This document shows, one piece after another, positions 26,781 through 37,947 of a stretch of 64,000 nt of DNA; position 1 is the first letter of the stretch, and every line of letters begins with the position of its first letter. The DNA is taken from the NCBI RefSeq assembly GCF_002858805.1, contig NZ_PJZI01000011.1, forward strand, positions 62,001 to 126,000, given 5' to 3'. The DNA is from Chimaeribacter arupi. GTDB lineage: Bacteria > Pseudomonadota > Gammaproteobacteria > Enterobacterales > Enterobacteriaceae. Below the pieces are notes generated by a model. The model was not told where the DNA came from. It did not search any database and worked only from the letters and a program-made list of their open reading frames with translations. The position numbers and the translations under genes are program-made.

Positions 26781-29700
26781 ATGATGTTATCCGGATTACT
26801 GTTCGCCGGCCGCGAAAGCCGCGGGCCCTGGGACGATCTCCGTCCGGTGCGCGGCGAGATGTTCGGCATTGAACGGCTGGAGCAGCACGCCGCCTCGCTG
26901 GCCGCCGCGCAGCCGGTGGCCGCCCGCCCGCCGTCCGTCAGGTCATTACAGGCCCGGCTCGACCAGAACGCCGCCATCCTGCTGTCGGCGTACCGGTCCA
27001 ATGCACAAGAGCTGGCGCAGGGGCGTCAGGTCGTGCCGGCGGCGGAATGGCTGCTGGACAACTACCACCTGGTCGCGGCGCAAATCACCGACATTCACCG
27101 CCATCTGCCGCCTGGCTATTACCGGCAACTGCCGAAACTGGCAGATGGCCCGTTTACCGGTTACCCCAGGGTCTTCGGGCTGGCCTGGGCCTATGTGACG
27201 CACACTGACAGCCATGTTGACCCGGAAACCCTGCGCCGCTTTATCAATGCCTATCAGCAGGTTCAACCCCTGACCATTGGGGAACTGTGGGCCGTGGCGA
27301 TCACGCTGCGTATCGTGTTGATTGAGAACCTGCGGCGGCTGGCGGAACAGATAACCCAGGGCCGCCAGGCGCGTAATGAGGCCGACCGGCTGACCGCCCA
27401 ATTGATGACCCAGGAGGATGCGCTGATGGCGCTGGCATCGGCCTCTGCCGCCCTGGGCAATGCCCCGTTGCCGGAGATATACGCCGCGCAACTGGTGAAA
27501 AACCTGCGCGGCCAGGACCCGGAAACCACCCCGGCGCTGAGCTGGCTGGCGCGCCGCCTGCAACAGCAGGGCACCACCCCGGATGAGGTGGTGCTGCATG
27601 CCCAACAGCGGCTGGGGGCATCGAACGTGTCGGTGCGCAATGTGATAACCAGTATGCGGATGATCTCCGATCTCGACTGGGCCGTGATGTTTGAGAGCGT
27701 GAGCCTGGTCGACCGCACCCTGCGGCAGGCCGGGGCGTTTGCCGCGATGGATTTCCCGACCCGCAACCGCTACCGCGGTGCGATTGAACAGCTGGCCCGC
27801 GGTGCCGGCCGGCCGGAGGGGGAAGTGGCGGCTGAGGCAGTGGCGCTGGCCACCGCGCCCGGCGACGCGCGCTTGCCGCAGCAGAACGAGCCGGGTTACT
27901 ACCTGATTGACCACGGGCGCCATCAGCTTGAAACCCGGATCGGCTTTACCCCTTCCCTGACGCTGCGGCTGCAGCGCGGCTTCCGGCGGGTCGGGCTGAC
28001 CGGCTACCTGCTGGCGCAACTGGCGGTCACCCTGGCCGGGGCCGCTGCCCTCTGGGCCGGGCTGGCCGCGCTGATGCCCGGCGGTGTCGGCGCGGCGGGC
28101 TGGGCGGCCCTGTTGCTGAGCCTGTTCCCCCTGAGCGGGCTGGCGGCGGTGCTGGTCAACCGGACGATCAACAGCCTGTTTGCCGCCAAACCGTTGCCGG
28201 CGATGTCGCTGGAGCAGGGGGTACCCGCCGCGCTGCGCAGCATGGTGGTGGTGCCGACCCTGCTGACGCGGGCAGAGGACATCAATGAGCAGATTGAACA
28301 GCTGGAAGTGCACTACCTGACCGGTGTCTCCGGCGATCTGACTTTCGCCCTGCTGACCGACGGCATAGACGCCGCGACCGAAACCACCCAACAGGATGCC
28401 GAGCTGCTGGCGGGCGCCCGCCAGGCGATGGCGGCGCTGAATGCACGTTACGGGCCGGGCAGCCACGGGCCGCGTTTCCTGCTGTTGCACCGCCGCCGCC
28501 ATTACAACCCGGCTGAAGGGGTGTGGATGGGCTGGGAGCGCAAACGCGGCAAACTGCATGAGCTGAACCGGCTGCTGCGCGGTGCCACAGACACCCATTT
28601 TATGGCAGAAGAGGGGCAGGCCCCCTGGGTGCCGCCGGATGTCCGCTACGTCATCACCCTGGACGCAGATACCCACCTGCCGCGTGATGTGGCGCAAAAA
28701 CTGATTGGCAAAATGGCCCACCCGCTGAACCAGCCGCGCTGGGACGCCGGGAACACCTGGCTCGTCTCCGGCTATGCGATCCTGCAACCCCGCGTCACCA
28801 TGGCGCTGCCGATGGGCCGGGAGGGATCACCTTACCAGCGTATTTTCTCAGGGCAGGGCGGCATTGATCCCTATGCGGCGGCCGTGTCCGATGTTTACCA
28901 GGATCTGTTTGGCGAAGGCTCCTACACCGGGAAAGGCATTTATGACGTGGATGCCTTTGAGCAGGCCCTGCACGGGCGGATCCCGGAAAACACCCTGCTG
29001 AGCCATGACCTGTTCGAAGGGGCGTGCGCCCGCGCCGGGCTGGCCTCAGATGTTGAGCTGGTCGAGGCACCGCCTGCGCGCTATGACGTGATTGCCCGCC
29101 GCCAGCACCGCTGGACGCGCGGTGACTGGCAGTTGTTGCCGTGGCTGGTGGGTAACGGCCCGGCCGGGGCAGAGACACCTGACGGCCGGGGCGGGCTGGA
29201 TGCGGTCGGCCGCTGGAAGATGACCGACAACCTGCGGCGTTCGCTGGTCAGCCCGGCCTTGCTGCTGGCCCTGGCCGCGGGCTGGACACTGCCGGCGGCG
29301 GCGGCCTGGCTGGTGACCTTATCGCTGCTGGCTACCCTGCTGTTAACCTCCATTGTCCCGCCGTGGTGGGAGGCGCTGTTGCGCAGCCGCCGGCCGGCGT
29401 TATCCGCAGCGGATAACCTGCGGTTAATGAAGCAGGAGGGGCGCCTCTCCTGCCAGCAGGCGTTACTGACCCTCTGTTTGTTGCCGGATAATGCCTGGCG
29501 GATGCTGGATGCGATTGTGCGCACCCTTTATCGCGTGACAGTGTCACGCAAACACCTGCTGGAGTGGGTGCCGGCCGCGCAACTGGCCGCCAACCCGTCA
29601 CCCACCTTTGCCGGTTTTTACCGGCTGATGATGCCCGGCACCCTGCTGGCGCTGGCGCTCTGCCTGCTGGCCGGTCTTACCGCCCCCTGGAACAGCGGGC

Positions 29701-32700
29701 TGGTTCTGCTGTTTGGTGCGCTGTGGCTGGCCGCCCCGGCGGTGGCCTGCTGGGTCAGCCGTGAACCGGCGCAGGCCCGGCGGCAGGCCCTCAGCGCGCC
29801 TGACCGCCACGCGCTGCGCCTGATTGCCCGCCAGACCTGGCGCTACTTTGAAACCTATGTCACGGCCGCAGAGCACTGGCTGCCGCCGGATAATTTTCAG
29901 GAGCAGCCTAAGCCGGTGATCGCCCACCGGACCTCACCCACCAATATCGGCCTCTATCTGCTCTCCACCCTGGCCGCCCGTGATTTCGGCTGGACCGGGC
30001 TGGCGCGCACCGTTGCGCGGCTGGAAGAGACCTTCGGCACACTGGTGCAGATGCCGCGCCATAACGGCCACTTCCTTAACTGGTACGGCACCCGTGATTT
30101 ACAGGTGCTGCAACCGGCGTATGTCTCCGCCGTGGACAGCGGCAACCTGGCCGGGCATCTGCTGGTGGTGGCGGCAGCCTGTGAGGCCTGGTGCCACCAG
30201 AATGAGGTGCAAGACCCGTACAGTGCGGTTGACGACCACCTGCGGTTAATGGAACAGGCGTTGGCGGCGGCCCCGCTGCCTGCCGGCAGCCCGGCGGAGA
30301 CGTTCCATTCCCGGCTGGCGGAGCTGCGCGCCGATGTGGCGCTGGCACAGCCGTGGCCGGCGCTGTTGGCGGCGTTGCTGCCGTTAAGCGAACCGCTGCT
30401 GCAGTCGGCGCGCCAGGCCGCCCCCGGCACGCCGGACGGTGAGGAGCCGGCATTGCTGTTTGCCTGCCGGGCGCTGCATGACATGCTCCAGGAACACGAC
30501 TACGATCGCCGCCATCAGGACGGCCCAGGCTGGCTGGCCCCGCGTTTGCTGCGCCTGGCGCAACAGGCGCGCGATCTGGCCTATGGCATGGATTTCCGTT
30601 TCCTGGTCAACCCCGAACGCCAGCTGTTGTCCATCGGTTTTTCCGTGGCGGATAACCAGCTAGACGGCAGTTGTTATGACCTGCTGGCCTCCGAGGCGCG
30701 GCTGGCCAGTTTGTTTGCCATCGCCAAGGGGGATATTGCCACCCGCCACTGGTTCCGGCTGGGGCGCAACACCGTGCGGTTGCAGCACCAGGCGGCGCTG
30801 CTCTCGTGGTCCGGGTCGATGTTTGAGTATCTGATGCCGTCACTGGTGCTGCGTGCGCCGGAAGAGAGCCTGCTGGCGGAAACAAACCGCCTGGTGGTGG
30901 CCCAGCAACAGGCCTATGGCCGCCGCCTGGGCATTCCCTGGGGCATCTCTGAATCCGCCTATAATGCACGGGATCTCGAGTTTACTTACCAATACTCCAA
31001 CTTCGGCGTGCCGGGGCTGGGGCTGAAACGCGGGCTGGCGGAAAACACCGTGATCGCCCCCTATGCCAGCGGGCTGGCATCGATGGTCGACCCGGCCGGG
31101 GCCGCGGAGAACTACCGGCGCATGGCGCGGCTGGGCGCTTATGGCCGCTACGGCTTTTATGAGGCGCTCGACTTCACCCCGAGCCGCCTGCCGCGTGGGG
31201 AGCGCGTCGCCGTCGTCTATAACTACATGGCCCACCACCAGGGCATGACGCTGGTGGCACTGGCCAACGTGCTGCACAACGGGCTGATGCGGGAACGCTT
31301 CCACCGGGAACCGGCCATCCAGTCCGTGGCGCTGCTGCTGCAGGAGCGCCTGCCGCAGGCACCGGCACTCGTCCGGCCGCTGGCGGATGAAGTGCGCGCG
31401 TCCGCAGGCAGCAATGAGGAAGAGAGCGGGGCGTATCGCCACTTTACCGGCACGCCGCCGGGCGCACCCGTCACCCATCTGCTCTCCAACGGTAACTATG
31501 CGGTGATGATCTCCGCCACCGGCGGCGGTTACAGCCGCTGGCACGACATCGCCGTCACCCGCTGGCGTGAGGACAGCACCCGTGACAACTGGGGATCGCT
31601 GATCCTGCTGCGCGATCTGCGCAGCGGCCGCATCTGGTCAGCCTGTGCAGCCCTGCAATCCCCGGAAGAGGCGCAGCGGGAGGGCGGCCGCCCGGCGCGT
31701 GTGCTGACGCCGTCACGCCGGACGCAACAGCCGGATAAACACCATGCGGTGCTGTTTGGGGAGGATCATGCGGCCTTTACCCGCCACGAGCAGCGGCTGA
31801 CGTCGCGGCTGGAGATGCTGGTGTCCGGTGAGGATGACAGTGAGGTGCGGCGCATCACCCTGACCAACCGCGGGCGCCGGCTGCGTGAGCTGGACTTTAC
31901 CTCCTATATGGAGCTGGTGCTGACCCAGGCCGCCACTGACAATGCCCATACCGCCTTTGCCAGGATGTTTGTGCAGACGGCGTTCCTGCCGGAGTATGGC
32001 GCGCTGATCGCCACCCGCCGCCGCCGCACGCCGGATGAACCGGTGATTTGGGCCGGGCATTTTGTGGTGGTGGAGGGCGATACGCAGCATGAGATTGGCT
32101 ATGAGAGCGACCGCGCACGCTTTATCGGCAACGGCTTTTCGGTGTTTGAGGCGCAGGCGATGCAGCCGGATCAGGCGCTCTCCGGCACCACCGGCACGGT
32201 GCTTGATCCGATCTTTTCCCTGCGGCGCAAGGTGAGGATCGGGGCCGGGAAAACCGTGCGGGTGGCGTTCTGGACGGTGGTCGCCGGTTCCCGCGACGCC
32301 CTGATCAGCCTGATTGACAAGCACCATGACCGCCACGCCTTTGACCGCGCCAAAACCCTGGCCTGGACGCAGGCGCAGGTGCAATTACGCCACCTGGCGG
32401 TGAAACACAGCGAGGCGGCCGATTTCCAGCGGCTGACCGCGCCGCTGCTGTATGCCGATCCGCGCTTTGGCGCGCCGCCGGCGGAGATCATCCGCGGGGC
32501 CGGGCCGCAGTCTGACTTGTGGCCGCTCGCCATCTCCGGCGATCTGCCGATCGTGCTGCTGCGTATTGATGACGCGGCGGATATTGCCCAGGTCAAACAG
32601 CTGCTGCGCGCGCATGAATACTGGCGGCTGAAGTTGTTGAGCGTTGATCTGGTGATCGTCAACGACCGCGCCTCCTCCTATATCCAGGATCTGCAAATCG

Positions 32701-35357
32701 CCATTGATACCGCGGTGCGCAGCAGCCAGTCACGGCCGCGGTTGGGGGCGGTGGTGCAGGGGCAGGTCTATACGCTGCGGGCCGATCTGATGAGCAGTAC
32801 GGCCCATGCGCTGCTGGCCTCGGCGGCGCGGGTGGTATTGCATGCCCGTAACGGGCCGCTGGAGCGCCAGCTGGCCTTTATGCCGCCCCTTGCCACAGAG
32901 GCGTATGCAGAAACCGGGACGTACCACGGCCAGCCTGATCCCCTGCCGGAGGAGGAAGCCCTGGAGTTTTTCAACGGCATCGGCGGTTTTGCCAACCAGG
33001 GGCGGGAGTACGTCTGCCGGCTGGAGGGCCGCAAGATGACGCCGTTACCCTGGATCAATGTGGTGGCCAACCCCGCCTTTGGCTTCCAGGTGTCGGCACG
33101 CGGCAGCGGCTACACCTGGGCGGAAAACAGCCGGGATAACCAGCTCACCCCCTGGAGCAACGATGCGGTCTGCGATCCGTCCGGCGAGGCCTTCTATCTG
33201 TTTGACCGCGAAAGCGGGGCCTTGTGGAGCCCGACCGCACAGCCGATTGATGACGGCGGGCGTTATGAGTCGCGCCACGGCTGGGGGTACAGCAGCTTCC
33301 GCCACCGCGCCAACCAGATTGAAACCACGCTGTTGCACTATGTGCCGCTGGCGGATGCGGTGAAAATTTCGCGGCTGACGGTGCGCAACCTCAGCCAGCG
33401 GCGGCGTGTCATCCAGGTCACGGCTTATGCGGAATGGGTGCTGGGCAGCCAGCGGGGGGCCACCGCGCCGTTTGTGATAACCGACCGGGATGCCCACAGC
33501 GGGGCCATCCGCGCCCGCAACCTGTGGGGGATGCAGTTCCCCGGCCGGGTGGCATTCGGCTGCCTGCGTGAACCGGCAGAGGCCTCGACCGCCAGCCGCC
33601 GGGAGTTTCTCGGCCGGAACGGCCATACCGGTGAGCCGCTGGCGTTAATCAGCGGCACGCCGCTCTCCGGGTTTACCGGCGCGCGCACCGATCCCTGCTG
33701 TGCCTTGCAGCACTCGCTGGATCTGCCGCCGGGCGGCAGTGCGGAGGTGGTGTTCCTGCTCGGCCAGGGCAGCAATGAGGAGGACGCCCAGCGGCTGATT
33801 GCCTATTACCGGAAAACCGATCTGGATGCAGTACTGCGGGAGGTCACCGCACACTGGCTGGAGGTCACCCAGGCTGTGCATGTGCAGACCCCCGACCGGG
33901 CCATGGATATTCTGCTCAACGGCTGGCTGCTCTACCAGACGCGTGCCTGCCGCATCCAGGCACGCTGCGGCTTCTACCAGACCAGCGGGGCCTACGGCTT
34001 CCGCGACCAGTTGCAGGACGGCATGGCGCTGACCCTGACACGGCCGCAGGAGACCCGGTCGCACATTCTGCGCGCGGCCGGGCGGCAGTTCCCGGAAGGG
34101 GATGTGCAGCACTGGTGGCTGCCGCATTCCGGCCAGGGGGTGCGCACCCGCATCTCTGATGACCGGGTCTGGCTGGCCTTTGCCACCGCCACCTATCTGG
34201 GCGTGACGCAGGATGAGGCGATCCTGGATGAACGCCTGCCGTTCCTCGACGGGCCGCCGCTGGCGGAGGGCCAGCATGACGCCTTCCTGCAACCCGGCCT
34301 CTCGGCTGAACAGGCGTCGCTGTTTGAACATTGCGCCCGCGGGCTGGACCAGTGCATCACGCTGACCGGCCAACACGGCCTGCCGCTGATCGGCACCGGT
34401 GACTGGAACGACGGCATGAACCGCGTGGGCGAGCAGGGCAAAGGGGAGAGCGTCTGGCTGGGGTGGCTGTTTATCCGGGCTGTCGCGCTGTTTGCGCCTT
34501 ATGCCCGCCGTTACGATGCCCCGCGCGTGGCGCGTTGGGAGGCCCATGCGCAGGCGGTGCTGCAGGCGATTGAAACCCATGCCTGGGACGGCGAGTGGTA
34601 CCGCCGTGCCACCTTTGATGACGGCACCTGGCTGGGCAGCCGGCAGAGTGAGGAGTGCCGCATCGATGCCATTGCCCAGAGCTGGGCGGTGCTCTCCGGC
34701 AAGGCTGACCCGGCGCGGATGCGCCGCGCGATGGCGTCGCTGTCGCAACAGCTGATCCTGCCGGATGCGGGCCTGTCATTGCTGTTTACCCCGCCGTTTG
34801 ACCAGACGGCGCACGACCCCGGTTACATCAAAGGGTATCCGCCCGGCCTGCGGGAAAATGGCGGGCAATATACCCACGCCGCAATGTGGAATATCCTGGC
34901 TTATGCGGCGCTGGGCGACAGCCAGCGCGCGGCCTCCCTGTTCTCCCTGCTTAACCCGATCCACCACAGCGCCACCGCGCAACAGGTCGCCACCTATCAG
35001 ACCGAGCCGTATGTGATGGCGGCCGATGTGTACTCGGTGGCACCGCATCAGGGGCGGGGCGGCTGGACATGGTATACCGGCTCGGCAGGCTGGATGTACC
35101 GGGCGGGGCTGGAGGGCATTCTCGGGCTGACGCGGGCAGGGGATACGCTGGTTCTCGCCCCTTGCCTGCCCGTGGCCTGGCCGGGGGCCACGCTGATGGT
35201 GATGCTTGGCGGGCGGCATTGCCGGATCACGCTGCATAACCAGCGGCATGGGCAGCACCATGCCACGCTGGATGGGGGGCTGCTGGCCTGGCCCGCCGGA
35301 GAAAAACTGCTGATCCCGCTGACTGACGGCGATCACCAGGTGGAGGTTTTTCTGTAA
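26781..35357 (+). CDS. Cyclic beta-1,2-glucan synthase (NdvB/ChvB family)
   Basis: A giant 2858-residue inner-membrane enzyme predicted to build cyclic beta-1,2-glucan from UDP-glucose, the size of rhizobial ChvB/NdvB and Brucella Cgs. Domains in order: N-terminal region with two membrane helices (about 405-475); a GT84 glycosyltransferase domain with the Asp-x-Asp motif LDADTHLP (Asp628, Asp630) and RRQHRWTRGDW (773-783); further membrane segments (about 820-865 and 950-995); a glycoamylase-like domain beginning near 1023; then GH94-type sandwich and catalytic domains with GDWNDGMN (2540-2547) and ENGGQYTH (2692-2699). The ATG at 26781 follows aggagaaagt. No NdvA-type exporter or opgGH gene lies nearby. 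Base composition matches the neighbours. Confidence 0.93.
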   Translation: MMLSGLLFAGRESRGPWDDLRPVRGEMFGIERLEQHAASLAAAQPVAARPPSVRSLQARLDQNAAILLSAYRSNAQELAQGRQVVPAAEWLLDNYHLVAAQITDIHRHLPPGYYRQLPKLADGPFTGYPRVFGLAWAYVTHTDSHVDPETLRRFINAYQQVQPLTIGELWAVAITLRIVLIENLRRLAEQITQGRQARNEADRLTAQLMTQEDALMALASASAALGNAPLPEIYAAQLVKNLRGQDPETTPALSWLARRLQQQGTTPDEVVLHAQQRLGASNVSVRNVITSMRMISDLDWAVMFESVSLVDRTLRQAGAFAAMDFPTRNRYRGAIEQLARGAGRPEGEVAAEAVALATAPGDARLPQQNEPGYYLIDHGRHQLETRIGFTPSLTLRLQRGFRRVGLTGYLLAQLAVTLAGAAALWAGLAALMPGGVGAAGWAALLLSLFPLSGLAAVLVNRTINSLFAAKPLPAMSLEQGVPAALRSMVVVPTLLTRAEDINEQIEQLEVHYLTGVSGDLTFALLTDGIDAATETTQQDAELLAGARQAMAALNARYGPGSHGPRFLLLHRRRHYNPAEGVWMGWERKRGKLHELNRLLRGATDTHFMAEEGQAPWVPPDVRYVITLDADTHLPRDVAQKLIGKMAHPLNQPRWDAGNTWLVSGYAILQPRVTMALPMGREGSPYQRIFSGQGGIDPYAAAVSDVYQDLFGEGSYTGKGIYDVDAFEQALHGRIPENTLLSHDLFEGACARAGLASDVELVEAPPARYDVIARRQHRWTRGDWQLLPWLVGNGPAGAETPDGRGGLDAVGRWKMTDNLRRSLVSPALLLALAAGWTLPAAAAWLVTLSLLATLLLTSIVPPWWEALLRSRRPALSAADNLRLMKQEGRLSCQQALLTLCLLPDNAWRMLDAIVRTLYRVTVSRKHLLEWVPAAQLAANPSPTFAGFYRLMMPGTLLALALCLLAGLTAPWNSGLVLLFGALWLAAPAVACWVSREPAQARRQALSAPDRHALRLIARQTWRYFETYVTAAEHWLPPDNFQEQPKPVIAHRTSPTNIGLYLLSTLAARDFGWTGLARTVARLEETFGTLVQMPRHNGHFLNWYGTRDLQVLQPAYVSAVDSGNLAGHLLVVAAACEAWCHQNEVQDPYSAVDDHLRLMEQALAAAPLPAGSPAETFHSRLAELRADVALAQPWPALLAALLPLSEPLLQSARQAAPGTPDGEEPALLFACRALHDMLQEHDYDRRHQDGPGWLAPRLLRLAQQARDLAYGMDFRFLVNPERQLLSIGFSVADNQLDGSCYDLLASEARLASLFAIAKGDIATRHWFRLGRNTVRLQHQAALLSWSGSMFEYLMPSLVLRAPEESLLAETNRLVVAQQQAYGRRLGIPWGISESAYNARDLEFTYQYSNFGVPGLGLKRGLAENTVIAPYASGLASMVDPAGAAENYRRMARLGAYGRYGFYEALDFTPSRLPRGERVAVVYNYMAHHQGMTLVALANVLHNGLMRERFHREPAIQSVALLLQERLPQAPALVRPLADEVRASAGSNEEESGAYRHFTGTPPGAPVTHLLSNGNYAVMISATGGGYSRWHDIAVTRWREDSTRDNWGSLILLRDLRSGRIWSACAALQSPEEAQREGGRPARVLTPSRRTQQPDKHHAVLFGEDHAAFTRHEQRLTSRLEMLVSGEDDSEVRRITLTNRGRRLRELDFTSYMELVLTQAATDNAHTAFARMFVQTAFLPEYGALIATRRRRTPDEPVIWAGHFVVVEGDTQHEIGYESDRARFIGNGFSVFEAQAMQPDQALSGTTGTVLDPIFSLRRKVRIGAGKTVRVAFWTVVAGSRDALISLIDKHHDRHAFDRAKTLAWTQAQVQLRHLAVKHSEAADFQRLTAPLLYADPRFGAPPAEIIRGAGPQSDLWPLAISGDLPIVLLRIDDAADIAQVKQLLRAHEYWRLKLLSVDLVIVNDRASSYIQDLQIAIDTAVRSSQSRPRLGAVVQGQVYTLRADLMSSTAHALLASAARVVLHARNGPLERQLAFMPPLATEAYAETGTYHGQPDPLPEEEALEFFNGIGGFANQGREYVCRLEGRKMTPLPWINVVANPAFGFQVSARGSGYTWAENSRDNQLTPWSNDAVCDPSGEAFYLFDRESGALWSPTAQPIDDGGRYESRHGWGYSSFRHRANQIETTLLHYVPLADAVKISRLTVRNLSQRRRVIQVTAYAEWVLGSQRGATAPFVITDRDAHSGAIRARNLWGMQFPGRVAFGCLREPAEASTASRREFLGRNGHTGEPLALISGTPLSGFTGARTDPCCALQHSLDLPPGGSAEVVFLLGQGSNEEDAQRLIAYYRKTDLDAVLREVTAHWLEVTQAVHVQTPDRAMDILLNGWLLYQTRACRIQARCGFYQTSGAYGFRDQLQDGMALTLTRPQETRSHILRAAGRQFPEGDVQHWWLPHSGQGVRTRISDDRVWLAFATATYLGVTQDEAILDERLPFLDGPPLAEGQHDAFLQPGLSAEQASLFEHCARGLDQCITLTGQHGLPLIGTGDWNDGMNRVGEQGKGESVWLGWLFIRAVALFAPYARRYDAPRVARWEAHAQAVLQAIETHAWDGEWYRRATFDDGTWLGSRQSEECRIDAIAQSWAVLSGKADPARMRRAMASLSQQLILPDAGLSLLFTPPFDQTAHDPGYIKGYPPGLRENGGQYTHAAMWNILAYAALGDSQRAASLFSLLNPIHHSATAQQVATYQTEPYVMAADVYSVAPHQGRGGWTWYTGSAGWMYRAGLEGILGLTRAGDTLVLAPCLPVAWPGATLMVMLGGRHCRITLHNQRHGQHHATLDGGLLAWPAGEKLLIPLTDGDHQVEVFL

Positions 35358-35386
35358 CCCGCTAAGGCAGGCGTGAATTACCGTAG

Positions 35387-35426
35387 AAAGGGCAGGGGGA
35401 ATATCGTCCCGCTGCCCTTTATTATT
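35387..35426 (+). terminator. Terminator after the glucan synthase gene
   Basis: Nine-base stem aaagggcag/ctgcccttt with an inner ggga/tccc extension, then an AT-rich tail, 30 bases after the stop. Confidence 0.7.
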
Positions 35427-35678
35427 GGGCAGGCAACCGGTAAGTGTGTTTGTTATTTAACCAGTCAAGAGCAGGGCGTGTAAAAATTAAGTCAAATTTG
35501 GCCCAGGAAAAGGCGGTTAATTAAGATTAATCTAAAAAGAACCGTTATTTACATTATTCGGTCTAATCTGCGCTATATTCCGCCATTGACTTTATCGGGG
35601 CGAAAATTTGAAAATACGCGCCGCGCAGGCCGGGCCTGCAAATATATTTTGATACTGCGTTTTTTTATTGGGGAAGAC
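35427..35678 (+). promoter_or_regulatory. Promoter region of ydiY
   Basis: AT-rich 250 bases. Candidate elements include ttattta...cattat-type text near 35545-35580, but no exact promoter is claimed. The in-frame extension of ydiY from 35586 is not conserved. Confidence 0.3.
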
Positions 35679-36446
35679 ATGATTGCCAGTCGGGTTTTAC
35701 GTGCATTACCACGCTACGCCTTAGTGTGTGGTGCCACACTGTTCAGCGTTAACAGCTTTGCGGACAACACACTCTTTACGGCGCTGGACGATCCCTCCAC
35801 CGCGAAAAAGAGCTTTGAAGGCAACGTGCAGGCGGGCTACAGCGCCCAGACCGGCAACACCAAAAACTCCGTGCTCAGTGCGGACACCACCATGACCTGG
35901 TTCCACCCGGACACCGCCTACAGCCTGTGGGGTTCGGCGCGTAACGCCTCCTCCAATGATGAGCGCTCCTCCGAGAAATACCAGATTGGCGGCCGTACCC
36001 GCTATAACCTGTCCGCCGACAACTACCTGTTTGGCCAGGCGAGCTGGCTGAGCGACCGTTACAACGGCTACCGTTCCCGCAGTGTGGCGACCCTGGGTTA
36101 CGGCCGCCAGATCCTGAACGGCCCGATCCATACGCTGCGTATGGAAGCCGGTCCGGGTGTGCGCCATGACGAATTCCAGCAGGGCGGCAACCAGACGCGC
36201 GCACTGGCCTACGGCGCGCTGACTTATGACTACCAGCTCTCTGACAACGCCAAGTTCACCCAGGCCCTGTCAGTGCTGGCGAACGACGAAACCACGTTCA
36301 ACTCCGAAACGGCGCTGAACGTGGCGATCAACAAATCGTTCGCGCTGAAGCTGGCGTATAACGTCACCTACAACACCGAGCCGCCGGCCAGCGCCCCGGA
36401 AAAAACCGACACCACCACCACGGTATCGCTGGTGTATAACCTGTAA
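35679..36446 (+). CDS. ydiY: DUF481 outer-membrane protein YdiY
   Basis: A 255-residue exported protein of the YdiY/DUF481 family, predicted beta-barrel of the outer membrane; in E. coli it is acid-inducible and its function is unknown. The signal peptide is MIASRVLRALPRYALVCGATLFSVNSFA with cleavage before DNTLF. The mature part is a series of amphipathic strands (FEGNVQAGYSAQTGNT, YQIGGRTRYNLSADNY) ending VSLVYNL. The start at 35679 follows ggggaag and immediately yields a good signal peptide, unlike the upstream in-frame codon. Terminators lie on both sides. Confidence 0.9.
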   Translation: MIASRVLRALPRYALVCGATLFSVNSFADNTLFTALDDPSTAKKSFEGNVQAGYSAQTGNTKNSVLSADTTMTWFHPDTAYSLWGSARNASSNDERSSEKYQIGGRTRYNLSADNYLFGQASWLSDRYNGYRSRSVATLGYGRQILNGPIHTLRMEAGPGVRHDEFQQGGNQTRALAYGALTYDYQLSDNAKFTQALSVLANDETTFNSETALNVAINKSFALKLAYNVTYNTEPPASAPEKTDTTTTVSLVYNL

Positions 36447-36470
36447 TGCCCGTCAGGGGATGACCGGACA

Positions 36471-36499
36471 AACCGCCGCGCAACACCGGCGGTTTTTTT
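36471..36499 (+). terminator. Rho-independent terminator of ydiY
   Basis: Stem aaccgccg/cggcggtt with an 8-base loop and a run of seven U, 24 bases after the ydiY stop. Confidence 0.88.
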
Positions 36500-36555
36500 A
36501 TGGCCGCTCACCGCCATTCAGCAAAATAGCCGCCGCCGGATGGCCCGCAAAAAAT

Positions 36556-36585
36556 AAAAAAACCGGCGTTTGTGCGCCGGTTTTT
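36556..36585. terminator. Terminator of yeaH (bidirectional)
   Basis: Stem aaaaaccggcg/cgccggttttt with a 6-base loop; on the minus strand it ends the yeaG-yeaH operon. Confidence 0.85.
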
Positions 36586-36616
36586 AATGGCTAACCCGTT
36601 GGCCGGGCGGTAAAAA

Positions 36617-37924
<1,308 letters not shown>

Positions 37925-37947
37925 TCACGATGAAGCGGCCGCTGCGG

